Position numbers and translations under genes: made by a program
Shown: positions 27,247 through 36,808 of the stretch, one piece after another
Position numbering within the stretch: the first letter of the stretch is position 1
How the letters are laid out: each line of letters begins with the position of its first letter
The notes under the pieces: generated by a model
Databases searched by the model: none
What the model was told of the DNA's origin: nothing
The model's input: only the letters and a program-made list of their open reading frames with translations
Assembly: GCA_965263105.1 (NCBI GenBank)
Contig: CBDHGL010000003.1
Location: forward strand, 3,906,001 to 3,970,000
Source of the DNA: JBCCTX01 sp965263105
GTDB taxonomy: Bacteria; Bacteroidota; Bacteroidia; J057
Direction of reading: 5' to 3'
Length of the DNA stretch: 64,000 bases

Positions 27247-28245
27247 ATGAGTAGTTCTCGACGTACTTTTCTCAAGCGATCTGGATGGGCGACTCTGTTT
27301 TCTGGAGCTGCAGCTTCCTGGGCGAGTGCTTGTAGGGAAGTGGGAGCAGGTACAGCGCCTATTTCTACAAGAAAACCAGTGGTAATTTCCACCTGGAACC
27401 ATGGCCTAGCAGCGAATGAAGGAGCTTGGTCCATTCTTTCCACAGGGGGTAGAGCCCTGGATGCTGTGGAGCAAGGGGTACGTGTGACAGAGGCTGATCC
27501 AAAAGTTCAGACAGTGGGATTGGGGGGCTTTCCCGATCGGGATGGAGATGTTACACTGGATGCCTGTATCATGGATGAAGCAGGAGATTGTGGTTCGGTA
27601 GCCTATCTAAAGAATATCAAGCATCCCATTTCGGTAGCGAGGAAAGTTATGGAGGAAACGCCTCATGTGATGTTAGTAGGAGAGGGGGCAAAGCGGTTTG
27701 CCCTGGAACAAGGCTTCGAATCAGAAAACTTGCTAACTCCTGCATCTGAAAAAGCCTGGAAAAAATGGAGGCAAGAAAACGGAGTCGTAGGGAAACAGGA
27801 AATCAACGTGGAAAATCATGATACCATAGGGATGGTAGCCCTTGACGCTGATGGAAATCTCTCAGGAGCTTGTACCACCTCCGGGGCTTCCTGGAAGTTA
27901 CCAGGGAGGGTAGGGGACTCCCCCATTATTGGTGCAGGCTTATATGTAGATAATGCGGTGGGAGGAGCTGCAGCTACGGGCTGGGGAGAGGCAGTGATTC
28001 GCATAGTGGGATGCCATTTGGTAGTGGAGTTCATGCGCCAAGGACACAGTCCAGAAGAGGCCTGTAAGTTAGCAGTGGACAGAGTCATTGAAAAGAACCC
28101 TGATTACAAGGAAATACAAGTGGGCTTTATTGCCCTTAATAAAGCAGGGGAGGTAGGCGCTTTTTGTATTCAATCGGGTTTTGACTACGCGGTATATGCC
28201 TCCGATGAGCCGAATACACTTTTCGATGCACCGAGCTATCTGTAA
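27247..28245 (+). CDS. N4-(beta-N-acetylglucosaminyl)-L-asparaginase (glycosylasparaginase)
   Basis: 332 residues. A twin-arginine signal is seen at the start (SSRRTFLKRSGW), so it is exported folded, and Cys29 may be lipidated. The self-cleavage site of the Ntn hydrolase is NHDTIGMVALD with catalytic Thr193. DAGDAC-like blocks seen in this family (DACIMDEAGDCG) are present. It cleaves the GlcNAc-Asn link of glycoproteins. The stop overlaps the recG start by one base (TAATG), so recG is probably translated from the same mRNA, although the two functions are unrelated. Confidence 0.92.
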   Translation: MSSSRRTFLKRSGWATLFSGAAASWASACREVGAGTAPISTRKPVVISTWNHGLAANEGAWSILSTGGRALDAVEQGVRVTEADPKVQTVGLGGFPDRDGDVTLDACIMDEAGDCGSVAYLKNIKHPISVARKVMEETPHVMLVGEGAKRFALEQGFESENLLTPASEKAWKKWRQENGVVGKQEINVENHDTIGMVALDADGNLSGACTTSGASWKLPGRVGDSPIIGAGLYVDNAVGGAAATGWGEAVIRIVGCHLVVEFMRQGHSPEEACKLAVDRVIEKNPDYKEIQVGFIALNKAGEVGAFCIQSGFDYAVYASDEPNTLFDAPSYL

Positions 28246-30347
28246 TGAAAGGTTTCTGGGAAACAGACATCACCTATTTAAAAAAGGTAGGACCCAAACG
28301 GGCTGAGTTACTCCAAAAAGAATTGGGGATTTCTACCTTTGGGGATCTGTTGTTTTTCTTTCCCCGAAAATATGTGGACCGTTCCCGAATTAGCAAGATC
28401 TCTCAATTGACGGGCGAGGAGTCCTATGTTACCTTGGTAGGAAAAATTACCCAACTCAATAAGGTGGAAGGGAAAAAGGGCCGAGGAAGGCTAACGGCTA
28501 CCTTTTACGATGGCTCGGGCTTTCTGGAACTCAATTGGTTTCAAGGAATCAAATGGCTGTCCAAGTCATTAAAGATCAACGAAGAGTTGGCGCTTTTTGG
28601 GAAACCTACCCGCTATGGAAGTAAATTGTCCTTGTCTCATCCTGAAATTGACTACCTCCATTCAGAAGAGGGAGGTTCTGGCCACCAGGGAATCGTCCCG
28701 TACTACCCCTCTACGGAAAAGCTATCTCGCATGGGCCTGGATTCGCGGGGGATGCGAACCTTGCTCCATCATTTGATGATGGAGGGCAAGGGGAGAGTAG
28801 AAGAAAATTTGCCCCTGCACTTAGAACAAGAGCTGGGGCTGATTAGCCGAATTCAAGCTTTGTCTTCCATTCACTTTCCCGCTGATTATTCTGAACTGGA
28901 ACAAGCTCGAAAGCGTCTCAAATTCGAAGAATTATTTTTCTTTCAACTGATGTTGGCCAGAAAGAGGAGTACACAAAAACAAAAGTTTATAGGCCCTCCT
29001 TTTGAGCATATTGGCAATTACTTCAATGAATTTTATAAGGAATACCTACCCTTCGAGTTAACAGGAGCCCAGAAACGGGTTGTGAGAGAAATTCGCAAGG
29101 ATGTTTCTCAGCCGATTCAAATGAATCGATTGGTTCAGGGAGATGTAGGAAGTGGCAAGACGATGGTGGCCTTCATGACGATGCTCATGGCTGTAGACAA
29201 TGGCTATCAGGCCGCCTTGATGGCACCGACAGCTATTCTGGCAGAACAGCATGCCCGGAAAATTGGAGATTTTGGAGAAAAACTCGGGTTAAATGTAGGT
29301 TTATTGGTAGGTGGGCAGCGCAAAGCGGTGCGTAGAGAAGTATTGGAACGCACCCAGGAAGGGGATATTCAGATAGTTATTGGTACCCATGCTTTGATTG
29401 AAGAACCCGTACAGTTCCAAAACCTAGGCTTAGTAGTGGTGGATGAACAGCATAAGTTTGGCGTGCTTCAAAGGGCTCGCCTGTGGGCCAAAGGAGAGAT
29501 CCCTCCTCATACCTTAGTGATGTCGGCCACACCAATACCTCGTACACTTGCGATGACGCTTTATGGAGACCTAGATGTGTCTGTCATAGATGAATTGCCT
29601 CCAGGAAGGAAACCCATCAAAACCTATGTCCGTGGAGAATCCAAGCGACTAGAGGTCTTGGGCTTTGTCAAACACCAATTGGAAAAGGGTAATCAGGCCT
29701 ACGTTATTTATCCTTTGGTAGAGGAGTCCGAAAAGTTAGATCTATTGGCTGCAACGGATGGGTATGAGAAAATGGAGAAATATTTTGTGGATCATAGAGT
29801 GGGGATTATTCACGGTCGCATGCATCCGGAGGTGAAGGAGATGGAGATGCAGCGATTTGTCAAAAATGAAACCCAGGTCTTGGTGTCTACCACTGTGATC
29901 GAAGTAGGGGTAGACGTCCCCAATGCCAATGTCATGATCATAGAAAATGCCGAACGATTTGGTCTCTCCCAACTTCACCAGCTTCGGGGCAGGGTAGGAC
30001 GAGGGGCCGAACAAGCCTATTGCCTGCTGATGTCGGGTTACAAGGTGTCCAAAGAGGGTAGGGCCCGCCTCCAGGCCATGGCCGACACGACCAATGGATT
30101 CAAGATTGCCGAAATCGACTTGGAACTGAGAGGGCCAGGAGACTTTTTGGGAACCCGGCAAAGTGGTTTGCCGGAGTTTCAATTGGCCAGTTTGGTTGAT
30201 GACCAGGAACTCTTGACACTGGCTAGGGAACAGGCCTTTGCTTTACATCAAAGAGATCCCAAATTAGAGCAACCCGAAAATCAGCAACTTCGGGCCTTCT
30301 ACAAGGAATATGGGAAGAAGTATGCTCAGCTGAGTACCTTTGCTTAG
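28245..30347 (+). CDS. recG: ATP-dependent DNA helicase RecG
   Basis: 700 residues, the usual length. An N-terminal wedge/OB domain (about 60-160) is followed by the helicase core with Walker A GDVGSGKT (300-307), VVDEQHKFG for Walker B, MSATPIPRTLAMT (motif III) and QLHQLRGRVGRG (motif VI). It reverses stalled forks and unwinds branched DNA. It overlaps the asparaginase stop by one base, and its stop overlaps by four bases the stop of the convergent 140-residue gene. Confidence 0.97.
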   Translation: MKGFWETDITYLKKVGPKRAELLQKELGISTFGDLLFFFPRKYVDRSRISKISQLTGEESYVTLVGKITQLNKVEGKKGRGRLTATFYDGSGFLELNWFQGIKWLSKSLKINEELALFGKPTRYGSKLSLSHPEIDYLHSEEGGSGHQGIVPYYPSTEKLSRMGLDSRGMRTLLHHLMMEGKGRVEENLPLHLEQELGLISRIQALSSIHFPADYSELEQARKRLKFEELFFFQLMLARKRSTQKQKFIGPPFEHIGNYFNEFYKEYLPFELTGAQKRVVREIRKDVSQPIQMNRLVQGDVGSGKTMVAFMTMLMAVDNGYQAALMAPTAILAEQHARKIGDFGEKLGLNVGLLVGGQRKAVRREVLERTQEGDIQIVIGTHALIEEPVQFQNLGLVVVDEQHKFGVLQRARLWAKGEIPPHTLVMSATPIPRTLAMTLYGDLDVSVIDELPPGRKPIKTYVRGESKRLEVLGFVKHQLEKGNQAYVIYPLVEESEKLDLLAATDGYEKMEKYFVDHRVGIIHGRMHPEVKEMEMQRFVKNETQVLVSTTVIEVGVDVPNANVMIIENAERFGLSQLHQLRGRVGRGAEQAYCLLMSGYKVSKEGRARLQAMADTTNGFKIAEIDLELRGPGDFLGTRQSGLPEFQLASLVDDQELLTLAREQAFALHQRDPKLEQPENQQLRAFYKEYGKKYAQLSTFA

Positions 30348-30766
30348 TCCCGTTGCATAATCGAATTAAGCAAATAGGAAACCAAGATAGGAGAAGCGCT
30401 TACCAGCAAGGTAAGGCCCAATAAGATAGCCTCTTGTGCCCCTGTAGCTTCATTTGCCCCCACCACTAGTACCTTATTTCCGCTATAAGAGGTATATATA
30501 TCATAGAAAAATGCTGCCAGCCATAGGATGCGTATAAAAAATAACAAACAACCCTCGGCCTCTCTTTCTTCTACTACGCTATCAATTACACTGCCATCCC
30601 AGATGAAATAGGTACCCAGCATAAAGGCGAGAATGATGAGGGAGAATAAGATGGAGAGTAGAATGCTGGCATTGGTATCTCCCAGAATGGTGGCCGTTCC
30701 CAAAACGGTGGTAAAACCATCGTAGAGGGCAAGTGGACCAAATATGACGAGCAAGAAATTTCTCAT
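30344..30766 (-). CDS. Hypothetical four-segment membrane protein, 140 residues
   Basis: About four membrane segments (near 5-25, 37-57, 75-95, 110-132), joined by a charged loop VVEEREAEG. No family recognised. It overlaps by four bases (ATGA) the gene upstream on the same strand, so it is co-translated with the 238-residue protein, and its stop overlaps that of recG by four bases. The pair looks like one functional unit of unknown role. Confidence 0.7.
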   Translation of the reverse strand: MRNFLLVIFGPLALYDGFTTVLGTATILGDTNASILLSILFSLIILAFMLGTYFIWDGSVIDSVVEEREAEGCLLFFIRILWLAAFFYDIYTSYSGNKVLVVGANEATGAQEAILLGLTLLVSASPILVSYLLNSIMQRD

Positions 30767-31479
30767 GAGAAAAAAATCAGGTATAAAACCCCAAGGATGA
30801 TCCCCAGGGTGAAAAGGATGGCTGATATGAGTAACATTCGCGAATTACTCTCTGATAGCGGTTGCCCTAACATAATACTTTTGGAGCTTTTAGCGCGAAG
30901 GCTAATGGTATTCTGAGTATCTATTGTATTCACTTTTTTCTGATCGGAATCTTGTTGAAAATCGTGGTTTTTATACGGATAGCGAGTTTTTAGGTAATTT
31001 TTCAAGGCTTCAGTGGTCTTGTTAGATAAGGTAGGGGTAGAAAGCCAGCTATTAACTGCTTCAAATACAGCAGAAGAAAAACACCTACTCTCCATATAAA
31101 CCTTTCCTTTGATGACACTCAGATGTTTATGTCGATGGACATTGTTGAGGGGGGAGATAAACTTAATTGAAATAGCCCCCTTTCTCGGAGGACCTTCAGA
31201 GGGAATTATTAAGTTTGCTCGGGTATGGTCCAAAATATCTTCTTCAGTCAGGGGTAGCTCCCTACCCATTTTTAACTGTTTTTCCAATTCAGGGAGTAGG
31301 TATTGTCGAATCCAATCCACAGTGGAAGTAGAGGATTCGTCTCCTCCATGAAGAATACCACAAGTTTCAATGAGATCGAAGGCTGTCACCAGGTCCTGGA
31401 ACCAGTTATGGCGGGAATCATCTTTAACTTTCCGGAGCGACTTAAGTAATTCGGCCGTTTTTTCCTGACCTTTTATCAT
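30763..31479 (-). CDS. Hypothetical tail-anchored protein, 238 residues
   Basis: A soluble N-terminal part of about 210 residues ends in one membrane segment at the C-terminus (MLLISAILFTLGIILGVLYL). No signal peptide, so the N-terminal part should face the cytoplasm. No motif recognised; the soluble part is helical with a low-complexity linker (HDFQQDSDQKKVNT). It is first in a two-gene unit with the 140-residue membrane protein; the ATGA overlap suggests that they are made in similar amounts. Confidence 0.7.
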   Translation of the reverse strand: MIKGQEKTAELLKSLRKVKDDSRHNWFQDLVTAFDLIETCGILHGGDESSTSTVDWIRQYLLPELEKQLKMGRELPLTEEDILDHTRANLIIPSEGPPRKGAISIKFISPLNNVHRHKHLSVIKGKVYMESRCFSSAVFEAVNSWLSTPTLSNKTTEALKNYLKTRYPYKNHDFQQDSDQKKVNTIDTQNTISLRAKSSKSIMLGQPLSESNSRMLLISAILFTLGIILGVLYLIFFS

Positions 31480-31605
31480 TCCTAGCTCTTTTCATGGGTT
31501 AGCGAGAGGGATTCGTTATTAATTAAGTATACGGCAATTCGAGCAAATAGTCAAAACCCTATTACTTTCCCTCAATAAATCGTTTCTTTGGTAAAATTCA
31601 TTTCC

Positions 31606-33612
31606 ATGAAGAACCTGTTTAGTAAACTGCTCATCCTTTCTCTTGTTATTTCTATAAAAGCCTTTGGACAAGCCCCTCAATTATTAAGTCCTAACCTGCA
31701 CATCCAAGCTGACTATCAGCTTTTTAATCCTGAGCTTAAGCCCTTTTATCATGGGGTCGCTTCGGGGGATCCGTTGCCCAATCAGGTAATCATCTGGACG
31801 CGGGTAAGTCCCGACAGCTCCTTAGAAGAAGCCCTGGTAAGCTGGTTTGTTGCAACGGACACAGCCATGGAGAATATAGTCGTTTCGGGAGATACCTTGA
31901 CTAATGCTCTTAGAGATTTTACGGTTAAGGTGGATGTCGGGGGACTTTCCTCTAATACGGTTTATTATTATATGTTTCGAAGCCAAGGACGGAATTCCTT
32001 AGTAGGTCGAACCCGAACAGCCCCTGAAAATGCAGATCACCTTCGCTTTGGGGTCGTTTCCTGCAGCAATTATGAAGCGGGCTATTTCAACGCTTATGGG
32101 CGCTTGGGTGCCCGCAATGACTTACACGCTATTATCCATTTGGGGGACTACATCTATGAACAGGAGGCAGGTGTTTATGGAGATTCTTCCTTAGCTGATC
32201 GTAGACATCAGAATTTTGAAACGGTTACCCTGGATGAATATCGTGCACGATATGCACTTTATCGATTGGATGCAGACCTCAGGAGGGCTCACCAACAGCA
32301 CGCCTTCATCAATGTTTGGGATGACCACGAAAGTGCCAATGATGCCTGGAGTGGAGGCGCACAAAACCATACAGAAGGGACAGAGGGTTCCTGGCAAGTA
32401 AGAAAAGCCATGGCGCGACAGGCTTTTTTTGAGTGGATTCCCATGCGAGACGTCGAAGACTCCTTGATCTACAGAAAACTGTCCTATGGCAACTTGATGG
32501 ACCTCATCATGCTTGATACCCGGATTGTGGGGCGTGATCAGCAGCCTTCAAGTATTGCCGATACGAATTTTCTTGATCCAAATAGAAGTATTTTGGGCCT
32601 GGAACAAAAGCAATGGTTGAAGGATCAACTCAGCCAATCACAAGCTACCTGGAAGGTCATAGGTAATCAGGTGCTATTTGCCCAATTCCATGTGGGATGG
32701 TCTGGCCCTTTATCGGGTTTCACCTTTGAGCAAGTGGAAAGCCTCTTTTTGGATATTTGGGATGGATATCCCTTAGAGCGCCTAGAACTCATCAACTATT
32801 TTCGGGATAATTCCCTTGACAATACTGTTTTTTTAACAGGGGATTCCCACGCCTCCTTTGCCTTTGATTTAGCGGATTCCGTTGTGTTTCCTGCAGCAAA
32901 TTATGCCCCCCACCCCAATTATATCTCCGAAACAGGAGAAGGATCGGTTGCTGTGGAATTCGCAACCCCCAGTATCACCTCTGCCAATTTTGATGAGAAT
33001 ACAGACCCCATACAGTCCGCCTTATTAGAAAAGATCATTATTGACGGGGAGTCCATACTTATTCAGCCTCCGCTACCTAGCCCTAATCCCCATATGAAAT
33101 GGGTAGATCTGGATCGCCACGGCTACATCCTTCTGGATGTGAAGAGGGATAGCATTCAGGCCAATTGGTTTTATGTAGATAAACTCAATGAGCCCTCCGA
33201 TCAAGAGGAGTTTGGCGCAGGGTATGTCGTCCTTCAAGGGGAAAATCGTTTAAAGCTCGCCGAACAAGAAAGTGAGAAAAAAGTAGAGCAAGATATTCCT
33301 GCTCCTCTTTTGCCTATAAACAACACAGTATCTAGCTCTTCTCCACTTTCTCAAAACCTGGCCCTATTCAGCCTATATCCCAACCCTGCGGGTAGCCAAA
33401 TTACCCTCATGTTTGGGCTCAATCACTCCTCAAAGGTACAGGTAGCCATCTGGGATGTTGCCGGTCGGCAGATGTGGCAATCTCCTGCTGCTTTGCAAGC
33501 CACGGGAATATATCAAAGCCAGTTGAATGTAGGAGAACTTCCTCCGGGTATGTATGTCCTGCGCTTACAAGCTGGTACTGAGGAAAGGGTCTTGAAATTT
33601 GTTAGGGAATAG
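31606..33612 (+). CDS. PhoD-type alkaline phosphatase with T9SS tail
   Basis: 668 residues from the ATG at 31606 with a signal peptide (MKNLFSKLLILSLVISIKAFGQ). PhoD N-terminal domain: YHGVASGDPLPNQVIIWTRV. Metal-binding blocks: VSCSNYE, HLGDYIYEQ, WDDHESANDAW and LTGDSHASF. The last 80 residues have the type A T9SS sorting form (SLYPNPAGSQITLMF, then YVLRLQAGTEERVLKF), so it should be secreted through the outer membrane by T9SS and attached to the surface or released. It hydrolyses phosphate esters, probably diesters, for phosphate uptake. It is not in an obvious operon. Confidence 0.93.
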   Translation: MKNLFSKLLILSLVISIKAFGQAPQLLSPNLHIQADYQLFNPELKPFYHGVASGDPLPNQVIIWTRVSPDSSLEEALVSWFVATDTAMENIVVSGDTLTNALRDFTVKVDVGGLSSNTVYYYMFRSQGRNSLVGRTRTAPENADHLRFGVVSCSNYEAGYFNAYGRLGARNDLHAIIHLGDYIYEQEAGVYGDSSLADRRHQNFETVTLDEYRARYALYRLDADLRRAHQQHAFINVWDDHESANDAWSGGAQNHTEGTEGSWQVRKAMARQAFFEWIPMRDVEDSLIYRKLSYGNLMDLIMLDTRIVGRDQQPSSIADTNFLDPNRSILGLEQKQWLKDQLSQSQATWKVIGNQVLFAQFHVGWSGPLSGFTFEQVESLFLDIWDGYPLERLELINYFRDNSLDNTVFLTGDSHASFAFDLADSVVFPAANYAPHPNYISETGEGSVAVEFATPSITSANFDENTDPIQSALLEKIIIDGESILIQPPLPSPNPHMKWVDLDRHGYILLDVKRDSIQANWFYVDKLNEPSDQEEFGAGYVVLQGENRLKLAEQESEKKVEQDIPAPLLPINNTVSSSSPLSQNLALFSLYPNPAGSQITLMFGLNHSSKVQVAIWDVAGRQMWQSPAALQATGIYQSQLNVGELPPGMYVLRLQAGTEERVLKFVRE

Positions 33613-33743
33613 GGGTATGATTCTTTTTAGACTAACTGCAATTTTAGGGTTGACAATTCCTAAGTTCTCTTCCCTTGCAAATTAGGTGATTTCGCCCCAT
33701 CTTTACGACCGAATTAATGTGATACCTGCTTAAAGACCCTACT

Positions 33744-34274
33744 TTGGAACTAACCGTACAAACTATCTTATTCTGGATATTCGCTCTGCTGGGATTAGCA
33801 GGAGGAGTTGGCCTTTTGGTCAATAAAAATCCAGTATATGCAGCCCTGTCGCTCATCCTCAATTTTTTCAGTATTGCAGGCCTGTATCTCTCTCTTTCTG
33901 CCGAATTTTTGGCCGCGATTCAGATCCTGGTTTATGCAGGAGCGATCATGGTATTGTTTCTCTTTGTGATTATGCTCTTGAACCTACAGGAAGAAAAGGG
34001 GGTCTTGAAATTTGATATACAGCGAGGCATCGCCTTTTTATTAGGGATTGCCTTCATCGCCGAAATGTTGGTAGCTATTCAAGGAGTCTCCTTCAATGCA
34101 GCCCACGAACCTATTCTGGTTAATGGACCTTTTGAGTATGGGCAGGTAGAACCCATCGGTCGGGCATTAATGACGGACTACCTCTTCCCCTTTGAAATTA
34201 TTTCGGTTATCCTATTAGCAGCACTGATGGGGGCTATCATGGTAGCAAAAAAGCATAGCTACGCCCAGGAATAA
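33744..34274 (+). CDS. nuoJ: NADH-quinone oxidoreductase subunit J (TTG start)
   Basis: 176 residues with about five membrane segments. Typical NuoJ blocks: NPVYAALSLILNFFSIAGLYLSL and FLAAIQILVYAGAIMVLFLFVIMLLN. The frame has no ATG before the first membrane segment; a stop at 33720 limits it, and TTG at 33744 is the only sensible start. NuoJ is a proton-path subunit of complex I. nuoK and nuoL follow with gaps of 38 and 3 bases. The gene before it is phoD, not nuoI, so the nuo genes are split in this genome. Confidence 0.93.
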   Translation: MELTVQTILFWIFALLGLAGGVGLLVNKNPVYAALSLILNFFSIAGLYLSLSAEFLAAIQILVYAGAIMVLFLFVIMLLNLQEEKGVLKFDIQRGIAFLLGIAFIAEMLVAIQGVSFNAAHEPILVNGPFEYGQVEPIGRALMTDYLFPFEIISVILLAALMGAIMVAKKHSYAQE

Positions 34275-34312
34275 TTGCAAACTGAAAATTAAGAATTGAA
34301 AATACCATTTTT

Positions 34313-34627
34313 ATGGATATACTGACTCCCAATGTTTTTACCTACCAAGCCGTAAGCATCATCATGTTTGCGATAGGGGTAATAGGAGTACTCACTAGGA
34401 GAAATGCCATTGTCGTGTTTATGTGTATTGAGCTCATGCTTAATGCCGTTAACCTCTCCTTGGTCACTTTTTCCAAAATGCATGGAAACGATACGGGATC
34501 CATGCTGGTATTTTTTGTGATGTGTGTTGCCGCAGCTGAAGCTGTAGTAGGTTTGTCCATCGTCATCGCGGTGTTCCGAAATCGGCTCAACATCGATATC
34601 AACAATGTCAACATTTTTAAGTGGTAA
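34313..34627 (+). CDS. nuoK: NADH-quinone oxidoreductase subunit K
   Basis: 104 residues with three membrane segments. The conserved acidic residue in segment two is in MCIELMLNAVNLSLVTF and the second Glu is in AAAEAVVGLSIVIAVFR, both as in NuoK. The length is the normal one. It sits between nuoJ and nuoL in the usual order, three bases before nuoL. Confidence 0.96.
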   Translation: MDILTPNVFTYQAVSIIMFAIGVIGVLTRRNAIVVFMCIELMLNAVNLSLVTFSKMHGNDTGSMLVFFVMCVAAAEAVVGLSIVIAVFRNRLNIDINNVNIFKW

Positions 34628-34630
34628 TAC

Positions 34631-36658
34631 ATGGAATCACTGTTACCCCTCATAATACTTTTACCGATTATTGGATCAGCCCTAGTGGGACTAATCGGTT
34701 TTGCCTCTCCCTCCTTTCGGCAACGTGAATCACTTGTGGGAGGTCTGGCTACCCTTTTTGTAGCTGTTCCCTTCTTTGTGGTACTCTATGCCTTCATGAC
34801 CTTTCATGGAGAGCCTATCCACTTCTCGTTGTTCTCTTGGATGAAGGTGGGCGACCTAGATGTGAGTTTTGGCTATACCTTGGACCAGCTCTCTCTGCTC
34901 ATGGCGATGATTGTCAATGGGGTTGGTGCCTTAATACATATGTACTCGATTGGGTACATGCATGGAGATAAGGGGTTTTATAAATTCTTCGCCTATCTCA
35001 ACCTCTTCATTTTTGCCATGAATAACCTCATCTTGGGGGACAACCTGGTGGTATTATTTCTCGGATGGGAAGGAGTAGGAGTTTGTTCTTACCTGTTGAT
35101 TGGGTTTTGGTATGAGGATATGGAGAAGGCCAAGGCGGCCCAGAAAGCCTTTGTGGCCAACCGTATTGGGGACTTTGCCCTGATTGTGGCCATGATGTTG
35201 ATCTTTAGTACGATTGGAAGCCTCAGATTTGCAGATATACTTTCTCCTGCTGGCTTAGCAGCCTTAGAGCCCCACTCTTTCTGGATTGCCTTACTCGTTT
35301 TCATCGCTGCAACAGGTAAATCTGCTCAGATTCCCCTTTATGTATGGCTTCCAGATGCCATGGCGGGTCCCACCCCCGTTTCAGCCTTGATCCACGCGGC
35401 GACCATGGTTACTTCGGGAATTTATTTAATAACCCGCATCCATCCCATCTTCCTGGCTTCCCCAGAAGTAATGGTTATCGTGGTTATAGTTGCCGCTCTC
35501 ACCTCCATCGTCGCAGCTTTGATCGCCGTCGCTCAGAATGATATCAAGAAAGTATTGGCATATTCTACAGTTTCCCAATTGGGTTTTATGTTTATGGCCC
35601 TGGGAGCTGGTGCATTTACTACGGCAATTTTCCATGTAATGACCCACGCCTTTTTCAAGGCTTGTCTGTTCCTCGGATCAGGCTCAGTCATACACGCCAT
35701 GGAACATATGCATACGGTAGATGATCCCCAGGATATTCGAACCATGGGAGGACTCCGTAAATATATGCCTTCCACGAGCAGAACCTTTTGGATTTCTACC
35801 TTAGCCATAGCAGGTATTCCTCTACTATCGGGATTCTTCTCGAAAGATGAAATCCTCAGTTCGGTCTTCTTCAATGGGTTTGAGAACTCTATTTATTTTG
35901 TTGTATGGGTGGTTGCCACTATTACGGCAGCCTTAACGGCCTTCTATATGACGCGGGTTACCTACCTCACCTTCGAAGGAGAGGAGCGCTTTCCCCCTGA
36001 AAAGCATCCCCATGAGAGTCCTTGGTTAATGACTACGCCTCTTTGGATTCTGGCTTTCCTTGCCATATTTGGGGGGTATGTAGGAGTGCCCACCATTATC
36101 GGACATGAAGTAGGCGTCCCCCATGTACTTAATGAAGGTTGGCTTTCAGCAGCAGAATCTGCCGGACATGGAGGAGAGCATGATGCCCACGGTACAGAAG
36201 GGCATCACGGACCTGCCCATGGCTTGATCCAAAATAGCCCTAGTATGCTACACGCCATGCATGAGAACCACGCCCTGGAATGGTTTTTACTTCCCTTCTC
36301 AGCTATAATTGCTATAGGAATGGTACTCCTGACTTACCGATGGTATAAGCGGCGCGACCTCGCCTTTGATGATAGCGTCAGGATGGTCTTTGGTGACTTC
36401 TATACGGCGATGTCCAACAAGTTTTATGTGGATGAATTCTATAATAAAACCATTATTCGCCCCTTTGTATGGGCTGGAGAAAACCTTGTATTATGGTTTG
36501 ATCAGAATATCATTGATGGGGTTGTTAATGGGGTCGGAAACACTACGCAATCCATTGGTAGTGTCTTTCGTCGTTTACAAACTGGGCTAGTTCAAAACTA
36601 TGCGCTGGTGGTATCTCTGGGAGTTGTCGTGATATTAGCCTACCTCTTATTTGGGTAA
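34631..36658 (+). CDS. nuoL: NADH-quinone oxidoreductase subunit L
   Basis: 675 residues, an antiporter-like subunit with about 15 membrane segments and the long lateral helix at the C-terminus. Family blocks: LGWEGVGVCSYLLIGFW, PLYVWLPDAMAGPTPVSALIHAATMVTSG and GIPLLSGFFSKDE. An unusual His-rich loop (GHGGEHDAHGTEGHHGPAH, about 512-530) lies before the last core segments; such loops are seen in some Bacteroidota NuoL. No nuoM or nuoN follows; the next gene is bshA after 150 bases. A hairpin at 36689-36712 has no T run. Confidence 0.96.
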   Translation: MESLLPLIILLPIIGSALVGLIGFASPSFRQRESLVGGLATLFVAVPFFVVLYAFMTFHGEPIHFSLFSWMKVGDLDVSFGYTLDQLSLLMAMIVNGVGALIHMYSIGYMHGDKGFYKFFAYLNLFIFAMNNLILGDNLVVLFLGWEGVGVCSYLLIGFWYEDMEKAKAAQKAFVANRIGDFALIVAMMLIFSTIGSLRFADILSPAGLAALEPHSFWIALLVFIAATGKSAQIPLYVWLPDAMAGPTPVSALIHAATMVTSGIYLITRIHPIFLASPEVMVIVVIVAALTSIVAALIAVAQNDIKKVLAYSTVSQLGFMFMALGAGAFTTAIFHVMTHAFFKACLFLGSGSVIHAMEHMHTVDDPQDIRTMGGLRKYMPSTSRTFWISTLAIAGIPLLSGFFSKDEILSSVFFNGFENSIYFVVWVVATITAALTAFYMTRVTYLTFEGEERFPPEKHPHESPWLMTTPLWILAFLAIFGGYVGVPTIIGHEVGVPHVLNEGWLSAAESAGHGGEHDAHGTEGHHGPAHGLIQNSPSMLHAMHENHALEWFLLPFSAIIAIGMVLLTYRWYKRRDLAFDDSVRMVFGDFYTAMSNKFYVDEFYNKTIIRPFVWAGENLVLWFDQNIIDGVVNGVGNTTQSIGSVFRRLQTGLVQNYALVVSLGVVVILAYLLFG

Positions 36659-36808
36659 TGCAAGTTACTTTTTCGGTTCCTTTGTCCCGACTTCTCTTCA
36701 ATTGTCGGGCCTGAGACTATTTGGGAATAAGGGTCTTATGAATTTCCCGCTGAAAAGTTCAAACCATTTGGCTTCTGGGAACGTTAACCCAATAAGGAAA
36801 GGAATAAT

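Noticed and set aside
36689..36712. Hairpin CCCGAC/GTCGGG after nuoL as terminator
   Set aside because: No T run follows and the loop is long.
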